64,000 nt of DNA, taken from Rhea pennata (taxonomy: Eukaryota; Chordata; Aves; Rheiformes; Rheidae). The first letter of the stretch is position 1. The number at the start of each line of letters is the position of its first letter. Position numbers and translations under genes: made by a program. Positions 47,166 to 59,800 of the stretch are shown here, in pieces. Under the pieces are notes generated by a model. The model ran no database searches. It was not told where the DNA came from and worked only from the letters and a program-made list of their open reading frames with translations. The stretch covers positions 1,390,611 to 1,454,610 of the forward strand of contig NC_084687.1 of the NCBI RefSeq assembly GCF_028389875.1, read 5' to 3'.

Positions 47166-47265
47166 ATGCAGAAGTGAATTGCAGGTCTTTGCCATTTTAC
47201 TGCCTTTTCAGTAACAATGTAAATCATGTCAAAAGATTGGAATAAATTTCTTTAATCAAGACAAT
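47166..47265 (+). other. Alpha-tubulin 3'UTR (short)
   Basis: Roughly 100 nt from the stop to just past the poly(A) hexamer. A short 3'UTR is usual for alpha-tubulin mRNAs. Confidence 0.75.
47241..47246 (+). terminator. Alpha-tubulin polyadenylation signal AATAAA
   Basis: Canonical hexamer 76 nt after the stop codon, followed by a T/G-containing stretch (GCTAGTGTCC, then TGTATGT). Confidence 0.85.
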
Positions 47266-47279
47266 TGCTAGTGTCCAAA

Positions 47280-48019
47280 ACATTGTATGTACATTCTTTA
47301 ACCATCTGCATGTAATCAAGTCTGGCATAATGATAGAGTTTGCTTCTGAGGAAGACTGCTAAAGAAAATCATGCTATCATTGGACCAGTTCTTGTCTTAA
47401 GACATTGCTGCTTGTATAGAGCAAAGTGTATATTTGACCCCAGAATCCATGATTAAAACAGCTGTGGTGAAGTTTGTTGAAAGACTAGAAATTGTAGCTT
47501 AATGCTATAATAACAGTTCTTTGTCAGAGCTCTAAATGTAGTGTCACCTGAGCTGATCTTATGTTACCTTCAGGAAAAAATGAAACACCTCTACAGTCAA
47601 AGGTTATTTAAATTAGTTGTCTTCTCTATGTAGGCTTAGCATGGGCCAGTAATTTAGGAATGCAGTAAGCTAAAAGGGGAACAGATGCCCAGAGGGGGTG
47701 TGCCATAGTGTAAAGAACCTGCCACTTCCTCTTCTCAGGGCCTCTACCACTGGTGCCCTGACCATGCCTTGTCCTCCAATGAAATGTGTAGTCCATCTCT
47801 GCCAGTTTTCTGTGGAAGCAGCCTTTGGCCTGTGACTCATTCTAGAACAAAATGTTTGAGTTAGCTGGCAGGATTAAATGCTAGCTTTTGCTGAAACTGA
47901 TTCTTGTGCAGCAGGCATCTGTCCATTGGTTCAAAGGTGCAAGTTGACATCTTTCTCTTCCCACCTTACATATAAGCTGACTTAGCAGAATTCAGGGCTA
48001 ATAAGGAGCTTATCTTCAG
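47280..48019. other. Intergenic DNA downstream of alpha-tubulin
   Basis: No gene or repeat recognised between the alpha-tubulin poly(A) site and the SINE. Confidence 0.6.
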
Positions 48020-48091
48020 GTGTGGACAGCCTCAGCTGGGAGAGTTAGACTAAAGATCTAAAGGTCCCTGGTTCAAGCCTGGGCTTCAGCA
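48020..48091 (+). repeat. tRNA-Phe-like head of a SINE (A and B boxes)
   Basis: 72 nt aligned to eukaryotic tRNA-Phe(GAA): D-arm CTCAGCTGGGAGAG, anticodon arm TTAGACTAAAGATCTAA, variable region AGGTCCC, T-arm CTGGTTCAAGCCTGGG and 3' end CTTCAGCA. From the anticodon stem to the 3' end 41 of 47 bases match. The anticodon is AAA instead of GAA, the D/anticodon junction lacks two bases, and the acceptor stem does not pair, so it is not a functional tRNA gene. Three differences (TTCGA to TTCAA, CCCGGG to CCTGGG, TTCGGCA to TTCAGCA) are CpG decay. The B box GGTTCAAGCC is near consensus. Confidence 0.85.
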
Positions 48092-48210
48092 AGGGGGTGT
48101 CCTTGTTGCTGCAACGCTGTCTAAGATGCTCTAGGTGGCCCTGCTTGAGCAGGGGGGTTGGACTAGCTCCCCAGAGCTCCCTTCCAACCTTACTGATCCT
48201 ATGATTGAAG
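48020..48210 (+). mobile_element. tRNA-Phe-derived SINE with CR1-type 3' tail
   Basis: The tRNA-Phe-like head is followed directly by a spacer (AGGGGGTGTCCTTGTTGC) and by a sense CR1 3' end: 'CTAGGTGGCCCTGCTTGAGC', 'AGGGGGGTTGGACTAGCTCC', 'AGAGCTCCCTTCCAACCTTA' and the terminal 'ATCCTATGATTG'. The roughly 190-bp bipartite layout is that of a SINE mobilised by CR1 reverse transcriptase. From established knowledge, such composites exist in passerines with a tRNA-Ile head; I do not recall a tRNA-Phe-headed family. The alternative is a chance insertion of a tRNA copy next to a CR1 tail. No other copy is visible in the window. Confidence 0.75.
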
Positions 48211-51200
48211 TGAACCTCTGTGATAGAACCTGTCTCAAACCTTGCTAAACATGGTCTGAGTAGTGCTTGGGGGCACAGGACTCACTGATTTACAGACCAA
48301 AAAAACTGATTATCTCTAATATACTGTTACAGAGATCAGTGATTCTGAGGAAACTCCCACAGAACCAGCAGAGGTAGAATGTCCAAAGATGTTGAAGCAA
48401 TGCTTGAATAATTTGAATGTGATTCTTCATCATCAGACTTTGGTATCACATAGACTAGGTTTTAAGCTAGAGAATTTTCTTCCAGACCTATTTCAACCTT
48501 ATTTATATTCTTTCTGATTTAATAGTTGAGTGCAATTCAGGCCAAGCTTTGAAGCTTGTTAGTTGATTAAAATGAGCATACCTGCATAGCAGTTTATAAA
48601 ACTGCTGCTTCAACTTCTGTATGGAAATAACTACAGTAATTGGATAATGCTGTAGTATTTGACTTCTGTTGATAAAATGAGATTCTTTAACCTCATTCCT
48701 TACTGATTTAGGTGTGCATGTTCTACTAGATGGGGATATCATTTTTAATTGAGACTAGCAGGTCAGTTCTGACTGAAGTTCTAATAGAATAGCCTGATTT
48801 GCTAGAACTGGCCATGAAAAGCTGAAAGGCTCTTGTGTTCAGTTAGCATGTTGCTTGTGTTCTTGCAGTCATGGGGTCAGTTCACTTCATCTGATTGAAA
48901 TTCATCTAACTAGTTTAATACAAAGGTAAGGAACAATTCTCAGGCTTTAAGCCAATCTGAGCAGCTGATCTCAGTTTTATCAGCTGTGGTTGTATGGAGA
49001 AAATGCAGATGTTGTATAGAAACAAAAGCAATTAATGTCTCTATTGACAGCCTGACCAGAATAGTCTAGGATGTAAAGGCTAAACTCAACTGTGTTGGTG
49101 TTGCATTCCCTTAGGTAACACCTTCATTATCAGCATGTTAGCTCATGCCTTCTGCTATTCAGCTTAGCTGAGCGCATTGGAAGCAAATGAGAAGCTCAAA
49201 CTTCAGCTTCTTTTTTTTCCAGAGTAGATCTTGCCCAAGTATAAAGCATTTCAAGTCATGTTGAATAACCTATTTTCCTGTTTACTAGATACTTAGGCAA
49301 ATGTGTGCTAGACATAAAACCAAAAGATCATGTTCATTGCAAGTCAGATCAACTTCTGTTTCTGTTCATGGATTCAGATTTCTAAAGTAAATGGCAGTGC
49401 CCATTTGAGTATGCAAAGACTGCTTCATGCCTTGCAGGTATCTAGGTCTTCAGTGTGAAATCTTGTGTTATCAGTAGATCATGGAGAGTGCCATGGTCAC
49501 TGGTGCCAGCACCATAACTGTACTTAACTTGTACTAGGGTGTTGTGTAGTAGAGGACTTCTGAACTGGCCTTCAGTGTAGTCTTAGTGATGACTTGGTTC
49601 TTGTGCCTGGAACTGACTTCATGCTTTGAGGCCTGTGTACTCTTTCCTGCTGATACTGTCTGCATTCTGTTGCACATGTGAATTACCCTTATTTAGGGCA
49701 CTGCTGCTTATGTGATGGGAATTAGGCTGTAATGTGTCAAAATGTTTTATGTGGGCATGTACAATGATAAGTTTGTGCAGGAAAGGGCACTCTGGCATTT
49801 TGTTAAAAGGATTGTGCATATTGAATGCTAAGCTCTTTGAAAAACTTGGACTAAGGGATGAAATGTCATTCAAAGCAGGCATTAGAATGTATCTTGATGC
49901 ATTATGCTTTTAATTTTTAAAGGTAACATGGAATACTACTTTAAGAAGATAGTAAACTGAAACAAGGCTCTGCTGGTAGGAAAAGTAAAAGGCTTTACAA
50001 GATGCTGTTACCTGTTGGCACTGAACTGGTACTGAAAGTAAACTGTACTCAGTCTGCATCAAACTCAAATTTTCTTCATATTAGTATTAAGAAACACTTC
50101 ATTGCGTTAGCTAGTGAGCAGTTAATTCTGTCAGTGTAGGCATACACTTAATGAGGTAGGATAAAACTGTTTTTCTCAGCTGTGAAGCCAAGCTAATTAC
50201 AACAAGAAAATCCTGCTAAAACTGATCTTGCTTCAACTAGCCACTGAAATCCTTAAATATACTATAATTACTGGCTGTATGATTGAATTAACAAATAAGT
50301 GGTTCATCCTGGTTTCCTGCAATGTAGAGGAGATTCTATACTGAATTAAATTCTGAACACAAGATGAAATACCTGAAACTTGTGGAAGCTGAGATTAGCT
50401 GCCACTTTTAAAAGAAAATAGTTCCTTTACACTATGTAGCAAAACTCTTTTTTAATTCTAAACTTCATGCTTTAATTAGTAAGAAAACTCTGCATACTTT
50501 TGCTTTGAAAATGGTCATGTGCCTGTTTGCAGTGGCACAAGTTCAGGCATTATCTAGAGGTAACTAAATACATCTTTACCTGTGCAATGACACAGCTTTC
50601 TTCCAGAAGTAAAATTGGCAATTGATAGCTATCACCTGATACAAAATAACTGCTATGATTCATTATGTGGAGGAAGTGAGCTGGAACTGGTGGTGTGTTG
50701 CTGTGAACTTCACTGTGAGTTGCCAGTTCTATCTGTGAAGATCTGTTCTAGGAAGCTTCTGGTGCCCTTCCAGGGGAATGCTGTGCAGCAAAGCTTGCTG
50801 ATTTCTACCCACTCTGCTCTCTTGGATAAGCAATATTTGTATCTTCTAATGTCTCTAATTACTATAGTAAACATGCCACAGTAATTGGCATGACAATCTT
50901 ATGTGGAGATCCATTTTAGCTTTGGAAACAGTACAGGTGACATAAGCGTACAAGCGCGTAGGCTGCCACCTTCCTCCTGCGAAGCAAATCTTTTTCAAAT
51001 CAGGTTCAGAAGGTGCTTTTGTGCCCCAGATACCCTTAACTCTGTAAGATAATATCCATGCTAGCAAGCTGCTGCTGGAAAGCATCAACTGTTTTTAAGA
51101 GAAGAGCTCTTTGGAGTAAGAATTTGTGAGGTTTTAAGTAAATGTGGATGTGTGAAGACACAGTAGGACAACTCCATCGTGTTGGTGAAAAAAAGTAGAG

Positions 51201-54200
51201 GTAAGATAGCAAATCATATACTGCTTTAGGCAGTGTTGTCAGAAAATATAAAGCATTACCTGAAATAAATGATCATATGACTTAGTATTAAAAACTGGCT
51301 TTGCCCACAGCCCTTTTTCCCAATGTAATAGTGAGGAGTGATAGTTGGGAAATGGTGTGTCAAATCATTATTTCGCTCATATGCTGCTATAAACAACCTT
51401 CATATGTATTTTTTTAATCCTGTTACCCAAGCCTATAGCCTTCAGTTTTGTTAGGCCTTCTGTCAGCATGTGTTGTTTCCACTTGGTGGCAGTTTCTCTA
51501 AGAAAAGCAAGGAAGAAGGCATTGTGGCGTGCTTGACTATTGCAGCTAAATCTGTAGAGGTCTTGATGTCTGCAATACAACATAGCTAATGTGCTACCTT
51601 ATGTCATTCTCTTCAAATGTTTTTAAATACCTATACTTCTGGCACATCAAAGTTGGTTTGCCTTTGTACAAGGTCATATTTTCCTGTATACAGGAGGTGC
51701 TTCATGAGCAAAAACTTCAGTTGTCTCTATAACGCACAACTATTTTAATGTAATAGGACAACTTTTTTGCTTGTTGAAATTTTGTAGCAATCTGTAATGC
51801 AAATTATTTTGGAACTCTTTCAGTCAATGCCTTTGTCTTTGGATTTTTTTTTTTTTTTTGGTAAGTCTTAAATTTGAGGGAGAACAAAATCAGCCAGGAT
51901 GCTAATATAAGATGCTATATCTTGTATAGGATGATCTGCAGGTTGCTGGAAACTGGGAAAGTAGTAATTGGGGCCACTGATGGGAATAAGATGCTGGATT
52001 CAGAGACTTCTGATCTCACCAATCCTTGCATTGTGTTTATAAGGAGTTGCTTTTAAAAATCTGAAGTTTCTTTGTATCTGTGAGCTCAGAAAGCACGGAC
52101 TGGGCTTATAAAAGAACCTTGTGTTAAACAGCTCAAGAATGATTTCCCATCATATTGCTGAATTTCACCAGAAGTGCCATAGGTATTTTCTGTGTGTATT
52201 GGCAAGGTGATAATCATTAATCCCTCCCCTGTGTATCAACCTGAACTACAGAAAGGGCTAACAACGTGACTCCTGGACTGTACGAAGACTTTGATCTACA
52301 GATTTATTCTAAGAGTTGGGCAAGATGATTAAAAGTTTGTAGTCACAACTGGCTATTGAAAGGAAGAAGGAATGAGAGCATGGTGAAGTGGCAGAAATTA
52401 GTGCTCTGAAGGTATTGTAGGCCCTGACTGACAAGGGGCCAAGAAACACCAGGAAACTAAATAGCAGAAAAGGAGTAAAGGGCAAAATTCAGAGGAGTGG
52501 AGTTTTGTAATAAATTGAGTTGAAATACAATTTTTCTGATGCTATGTGCCTATCTGTTGACTCTCTCAAGATCCTTCTTCACACAGCCAGCTTCCCCTAA
52601 CATAAAACATGTGACTTCTTTTTATAAAGACATTCTTAGTTCTTATGGTACTGTTTTTTCTTCAGTGTAGATTTGCAAAATTTGCAATTTTTCAGGTGTA
52701 TAAGATAGTATTTGGTTTGAGCTTTTTGTTTAATCTGTTTGGATAGACTCTTCAGTGCAGAGTGTTGGATTTGTATTTTATGTAAGCAGCCACAGTACCT
52801 CCATATTTTCTCTGAAGCATTTTGGTTTCCCTGGTCTGTGGCAAAGCTTGGAGTGCTTGGACAAAGAAAGAAATCTGAATTTCTCTTCAAATGCTTTCTA
52901 GAAAACATCTGCAAATACTATAAGGTTTGAGGGATTTAGAAAACATTGCAGAAATACTTGAAAAAAAATCTTAAGAGATGGTTAGAAATGTGAATGGAAA
53001 CCTTAAAAGTCTTAAGTGTGCTTTTCTTCTAAGAAAGAGAAGACGTACATCTGTTTCTTTAAAGTGTATTGAAGTAATCTAACCCTACTAAGCAAGCTCA
53101 GTTCTATTTTAAGGTCTACCACAGGCTTCCTTTGTGATACTGCTAAGCTTTGTGCTAGCATTCTCTCTTAAATTTTGTCCCAATATGTGCAATAGTTCCC
53201 AGTTGCACATGGTATTATGTTGGCTGTGTAACTAAGCTCGTTTTTATAAAGAAATAATTTCTGTGGGTGAATGAACACCACAGCTGGTGGAAAGGAGCAG
53301 CTTTGGGACTGAGTGAAGAAATAAGGGTTTAAGGTTTTCATTATGGGTTTGAAACTGTAGAAAGGGAGTCTTCATCCATAAGCAGCAATACTTGAATACT
53401 CTGTAGGAGCAGGACTGGAGATCAGGTGGTGAAGGAGATGCTTGGGCAGTTACAGCTCTCCTAAACTACAGTATGCTTGACGTTTACAAAGAAGGTGGAT
53501 GGGTTTCATCATCATCAATGCAAGATACCTATAGTCTGAGCTAGGTGCACTGGATTTCTTTTAAAATATCTATGTAGGGGGTGGAGAAGGTAACAGGAAC
53601 ATTCAGAAGAATTATTTTAGATGTTAATTTTAGGTGAATTGTCCTCAGTAAGTGCCTGTTGAAGGCCTAAGGTATCAAGTCCAGAAATAATGATTTAACT
53701 TTTAGAAACCTGAGTTGAGACAAATGAATCCTTCTGTCCATAATGACTCAAACTATCTCAGTGTTTTTACAGTACTGTTTTTATCTGGTATTTGTGTGAA
53801 TTTCTTTAAGTCAGCTGTCTCTACAAGGTTACTGGCTGTCAATCTGCTTGTGGAAATTCCTTTTTCAGAGACTGCTGTGGGAGTAGCTTGTTGTAATGCT
53901 GCACATGGGGAACAAATTCCAAGCAATGTTCTCCAGAAAGGCTGCCAAGACCTTAAATGTGTCCACATTACTTTCTTTTGTTAGAACTCTATGGCTAAAA
54001 CTGTCAAATGCATTTCGTAGTCTTACATCATTACCAGTTGCAAAAGCCACTTTTCAGTCAGTTATACTGAGACTTGTCCTCTGAAGCTTTTCAGTTATTT
54101 CAAAATCCAGTTTGTCAAACCTGCCTTGGGTGAACGTTGCTGGCCTGCATCATTTTGGAGGTGCCAAAGTACCGGTTTTAGCCTGCCATTTTTTTTTCCT

Positions 54201-55358
54201 AGTAGTGTTGGTGTTGATCTTTCACAGTTCTGTATGCGGCATGGCTTTGACAACAAGTACAGAACTGCTTTCAGTTTTGATGTTTGAATATTAGTAGCAG
54301 CTGTTGTGAGGTGGTCTAAGCTACTCTTAACTGCTGGCTATCACTGTCCCATCTTCCCCACCTGTGCAATCTTGTGTTGTTTCTTGCTGTACCTCTGGCT
54401 CTGGATTTTCTGTTAAATCAGTAAGAAAAACTTCTTCCTCTTGGTAGGAGTGGTAGGAAGAAAAGCAGTTTTTCTGTTCGCTTCAGGAACTAAGATGGCT
54501 TGGGATCAGCTGAGCGTCAGAGCTAGGACAAGGGAAGCAGAGGCGCTGTGCTTCCTGCAGGCAGGTCAGCTTTGGTTGCTGTTGAGCCGCAGGCTCAGCT
54601 GCATTCTCTGCTGACTTGACCAAACTGGTTTTTGCCTTTGTTCTTCAAAGTATGCATCGTTTGTGGAAGGCAGAAGCGTGTGCAATTGTCTGTGGAAGTG
54701 TCCCAGTCGCATCTCAGCTATATTGTAGAAGAGTTTTCTGGCACTGTCCACAAATGGTTTTGAAAATGGCGTTAATGTCTTATAGTAAGCACACATGGCA
54801 ACCAATAGTGGGTTTCCTTTTCCAAGGCTTCTCTCATAATTCAGGCAATAGTTACTGGCACTTCTGCACAAAATACTCTGCTGTTTCTTTTTTTTTCTTC
54901 TGTGTGTTTAATCTTCCTCTTCCTATGATGTTTTCAAATTCTGTCTGTTTCTTTACTTGTTCACTGCTGCTGTTGATATCAACAGCATGTTTAGGTTCCA
55001 GCTTTGTCTACTGCAGCATATGTGCACTGGTTTCACTATCTCCAGTGCCTACAAGTATTTAATGTCTAGTAAATGTATCTGCATGTAGTTAGATCTGCTT
55101 AGTGAGGTTGAGTGGGGCAGTTTGACTGCATATTGGTTTAGACTTTCTTTACTTTTGATCAGCTATATTAAATACTTTCATATGTGGTTATTACATTTTA
55201 TAATACATCTAAGATCTGATACAACCCATTTTTTTTGCTTATTGTAGGCACTGGTTGGTCAGGAATAATCCTTACTGTTGTACTTCCATGTGGACAACTT
55301 ATTTTCTTGCTCAGTTTTGCATTTTCTTTGCAAAAGATGCTGTAAATTTAGCTGGAGA

Positions 55359-55361
<3 letters not shown>

Positions 55362-55392
<31 letters not shown>
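55362..55392. repeat. Poly(A) tract, 31 nt
   Basis: Uninterrupted run of A. No poly(A)-type LINE or processed gene body was recognised immediately 5' of it, so a retroposon origin is unproven. Confidence 0.95.
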
Positions 55393-55396
<4 letters not shown>

Positions 55397-55903
55397 GAAG
55401 TCAGGTATGTGAGGTTCCGGAGATGAACACAAGATGCTTGGCTTTCCAGGGAGCTCCATTGGCAGAAACCACTTGAAAAATCCCTCAGGACAGTAATTTT
55501 TGTTTATTTTAGGAGTTTATTGACTCTAAAACTCCTAAATTAGTTCCATTGCCAGGTTATTAATCATATTTTTTTCCCATCAAGTTACATCTGGCTCCCC
55601 AGCTGGTTCTAAACCTATGTGCTATCCACCGTATTCTTTACCAATCTATTTCTTGGTGAGATTCATGTGATTTCCTACCATCTTTGCTTTGCAAACATTG
55701 TCATCTGTATTCAGTCTGAAATACTTTCTTCTCTGCCTTAATTCATTTAGCTCTTACATGTTCTCCAGTATACCTGAGAAATCTGCATTTCCACATTTAA
55801 AATCTCTATAATCATTTTTTTCCTGCACTCTTCAGTGTGATACCAGTTTAAAACCCAACCTTTTTCTTTTGCTCCTGTTTGACTTGTCTGTTCAGCCTGG
55901 AAC

Positions 55904-55968
<65 letters not shown>
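55904..55968. repeat. Compound (TG)n(TA)n microsatellite
   Basis: About 11 TG units pass directly into about 21 TA units. The structure is typical of a TG repeat whose methylated or deaminated part drifted to TA. Confidence 0.95.
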
Positions 55969-55971
<3 letters not shown>

Positions 55972-56855
55972 GTGTCTCACAAGGACTTAGATGACTTTGT
56001 CCATACCTATTTTTTGCAACCTAGATCGGGGCTTTTTGGAGGTTTTACAGATTTGGGTAGTAACTACATATTTGAAATAGGCCTGTAAATAGACCTGAAT
56101 GCAGCAGTAGGTTAACCAGGCACATGGTAGCTAAATCCTCAGCTATTGCACAAGATAATGAAGTTTTTGTATTGCCTCTTTAATCTGATCCTTGATATGT
56201 GTGGCTAAAAGCAAGTGGATCCTAAAGCATATCTTTGCCTCATCTGGGGGGTGGGAGGGAAAATTTCAGCTATAGCTGAGAAAGGAAGCTCAACTAGGAA
56301 AAAATACTAATTAACCATTTTCTGCAAGATCAACTTTGCCTGTTGCCTGGGCCTGTGTAGTGTCACTAAGCTGTGGTGAGGAGGGCGGTAGTTTATCTGT
56401 GGCTGTGCAATGTGTCTGCCCTTTGATAGCAGGCTTAGTGAGACTGGCAGAATGCATGGTCTGCAAGAGCCTGTTCATGCTGCTTCCACTCACCCTGTGC
56501 AAAAAGTGCATGTGTTTGAGGTCAGATACTTTGGAGATAATAGTAGTGATGGTATTTTGCCATGTCACTGCAAAAAAAAGGGATTAGGGAAGCTGCATCT
56601 TAATTTCTAAAGTATTTTGGGGGGTGGGGGAGGAAGAAAAGGTTTTACAGTTTTATGCATTGCAGCAGGCTACATTCCCCAGACTTGAACTGCCCCATTG
56701 TGTTACCAGGGATTCATAGATGGGATTTATTTCCCTAAGCACAGATATTTAGAGTTGAATTAGTCACCCAAGGCTTCCTTTACAGTCAATGCAGAGAAAT
56801 AAAGGAGTTCTAGAGTGGAAGTAACTGACCTATTTTTAGACATTTGCTTTAAGAT

Positions 56856-56873
56856 TAAAAAAAAAAAAAAAAA
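56856..56873. repeat. Poly(A) tract
   Basis: Run of about 18 A residues in AT-rich intergenic sequence. Confidence 0.85.
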
Positions 56874-59800
56874 TAGGCCTGAACCTTCCTGCCTATTGTA
56901 ATAATCAGAAGTCCGACCCTGTATGCATGTTCCTAGCTGGAAGCAGAATGTGTCCTGTGCTGCCATTTGCTATTAGCACACTCTAGAGCAAGGAGGTGCA
57001 ACCCAAACTTGTTGAGCCTGAGTCAGCAGCTCTCTGGGAGAAGTGATAGGTGAGAAAAAGCACCTCAGCTCTGTCTTCCCAGTGCTTCTGAAGGCTGTGG
57101 TTTGCTTATCCTTGTTCCTGTGATAGTCTGGCCTAGGATTTGGAGCAAGGCTTTGCTCAGCCTTTAATAGTAGCTAATGATAGGGCAGGGGACTTTATTA
57201 ACAAAACAGATGCTAAAGGCATTTGCACATCTGCAAAGCACTTTCCATATTTGAACAGTGGCATTCTAATTTTCCACGTGCTCACCAGCTGTTTTTACCT
57301 GTCTATTGACATAGTCCCCACTAGGAGCTGTGTGCAGCTGTGGGACTTCCGTCCTTGGTCAGCCAGCTCAGTTCTAGCCCACAAACAAGGCTCAGATTTC
57401 CTGCCTACCCCTTCAGCGTGGCCCCTCTGCATGGTTTCCTGTAGCTGATACATTCAGCTTGCAGTCTGAAGAGTTAAGAGTTAGCAGTGGTTTGGCTTCC
57501 CCAGAACACAGAAAGCATCATACAGATATGAAGGAGGAATGGTGTGTGAGCCAGCCCAGAGCAGGGCAGGGAGCTCAGCTTTTGGAAGAAAGACAAGAAA
57601 TAGCAACACATCTATTTATTGAAACTGATGCTTCTCTTGTGGCAAAAGGTGCCAGCAAAGAACTAATTCTCCATCTAAGATGCTTCGGTTGAGACTTTGC
57701 ATCTTGATCAATTCAGAGTCTATGTGAGATAGTCTAGGTCCCTTGACAATGTCTACAGGATGGAAGCGGAGCTTACAAAATTTCCATAACCTGGTGTATC
57801 CAGAAGTTCCCCGTATTTCTACCCAGGATCCCCGGGTAGTAGCTAGACACTAATATAGTCCTTTCTCTCAACAAGGACTGACATGCATCAGTATCATGCA
57901 GCAGGCGCTTTCCAGAAAGTTAAACGCTTTGCTTGTCTTGATGATGAAATTCAAATGGCTTTGCAGGTTCTTACAGGCTACTGGTTTGTTTGCCCTGGAA
58001 AACTGGTTTGGTTTGATCTGTCATTAGATTCTGCATACTAAATCTGTTCCCAGGAACCAGTTTTCTAAAAGAGCTGAGAGGCTCAGCATATTTCCCTCCC
58101 TGCCCTGTATTGTGTGAAATGCACATAGTATTTTAATTAGGCCAAACTTTCTGCTGATGAAATAAGTGCTTTGGCTCCAGTGGAGTTTCACTTATGACAC
58201 AAATCTGACCATAAACTCCATATGCAGTATTGAGCTTATGAACATTTTAGACTAAAAATTGTGCACTGGACTCCCATGGGCAGGATCTACTTTAGCTTGT
58301 TTCTAGGTGATTCTGGAGTGAAGCCTGATGTAATGTCAGCATTTCTCCCGAGACTAGCTAATCACTTGGCCTCTGGGAGCTGTTTCTTTTGCTTTTTCAG
58401 CGTCCAAAGTGCAGTCATCTCTTTGTACTTGGAGGCCCAAGTATGGGCTTTCCTAGTAAAGCTCATCTAAGTTTCCAGTGCTGTTTGTCCCAGGCCAACA
58501 CAACCAGAGCTCAGTGGATGCCAGGAGAGCTGGTTGCAATTAGAGCCTTGCTGAGTTGTACAAACCAAGCAGGGTTCCCCAGCTGGTGGGATCCTTCTGA
58601 TTGAGGCCCAGGGTCTTGCCAGCTGCTCCCCTTCAAGATTGTGCATTCTTAGCCCTGGAGTTAACATTTCTGTAGTGTTTGCCTGGAAACAGGAACTGAT
58701 CCCAGAGTTAGTAGACCCCAACGTGAATTAATTGTTAGCTTAACTGATTTTGGACTGATACAGGGCTTTCTACAAAGAAATGGCATATGATTCTGTGAAG
58801 AAAGCTGTACTGAGGCAGAATGTGAAGGTCCCTCAGCATTAGAGAAGTCTGAAGAATAGTTTTGGATGGATCCTCAATACAGAGCTCAGGCAAGTAGGCA
58901 CAGAAGGGCCCCTGGGTAAGATGGGGAGTAAGGATGGAGGAACTGTCAGGAAGTCCCTGTCCTAGTGAAAGGAGACCTTAATAGCTTTCCATCAATTAGG
59001 AGTCTTGATGCTCCTCACCTTGGGCCAACTTGATCCCTTACTTGATCTCTCCTCTTAAGTATTTGCCAAGACATCTCTGGCAGCTCTCTGGTGTAATTCT
59101 ATAACTACAGCAAATGGGAATTTCTGTTCACTGGGAGCATATATAACAGATTCAATGGAAGCCCATCTAATGAGGTTTTAATTAATGAAATAGTCAACTG
59201 AACCATAAAGGAGGCATGTCTGCATTCTCATTCTAATTGAGTAAAATCTGTTTTTCTTTGTGCAATTTGTACTTCTGCAGTTCTTGGGAAATTCAGCACA
59301 GAATTTAGAGCCAACGGTTTCTAAGCCAAAAAAGCCACTTTAGTTGTATTCTGGGGATTAATGCTAAGCAGATGTTGTCACAGAAGTAGGATGCAAGAGA
59401 AGGTTGCATGCAAAAGTGAATGTTTGGGTTGATGAAGCATTTGCATTAGCAGGTAGCAAGGCGGAAAGTTGAGTAAGATGCCTGAAGACAGTGTGCAGAC
59501 CCTCCAGGGCTTATTGTTTACCTTCAGAAATCTCCATTGTGCCATCCAGACCTGAATCACCTCACCCACCTTTCAAGGAGTTTGCTTTTTATCCTGGGGT
59601 CGTCTCTTGATAACTCATCTCCCACCTCCACCACTCATCTTAAGATCTTCATAGCAAGTGGGTTTTTGTTGTTGTTGTTTTTTTTTTTCCTCCCATCATA
59701 ACTTCCAAGGTAAGGCACCTGTGTTGCCTTAGTATTTTTCCATCAGTGTCCCTCAGGAGGCCTTTGTATCTGGCTGTGTCAGCAGAAATGATCCTGCTAA

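Noticed and set aside
48020-48091. Functional tRNA-Phe gene
   Set aside because: Acceptor stem does not pair, the D/anticodon junction is deleted by two bases, the anticodon is AAA, and a CR1 tail follows directly instead of a T-run terminator.
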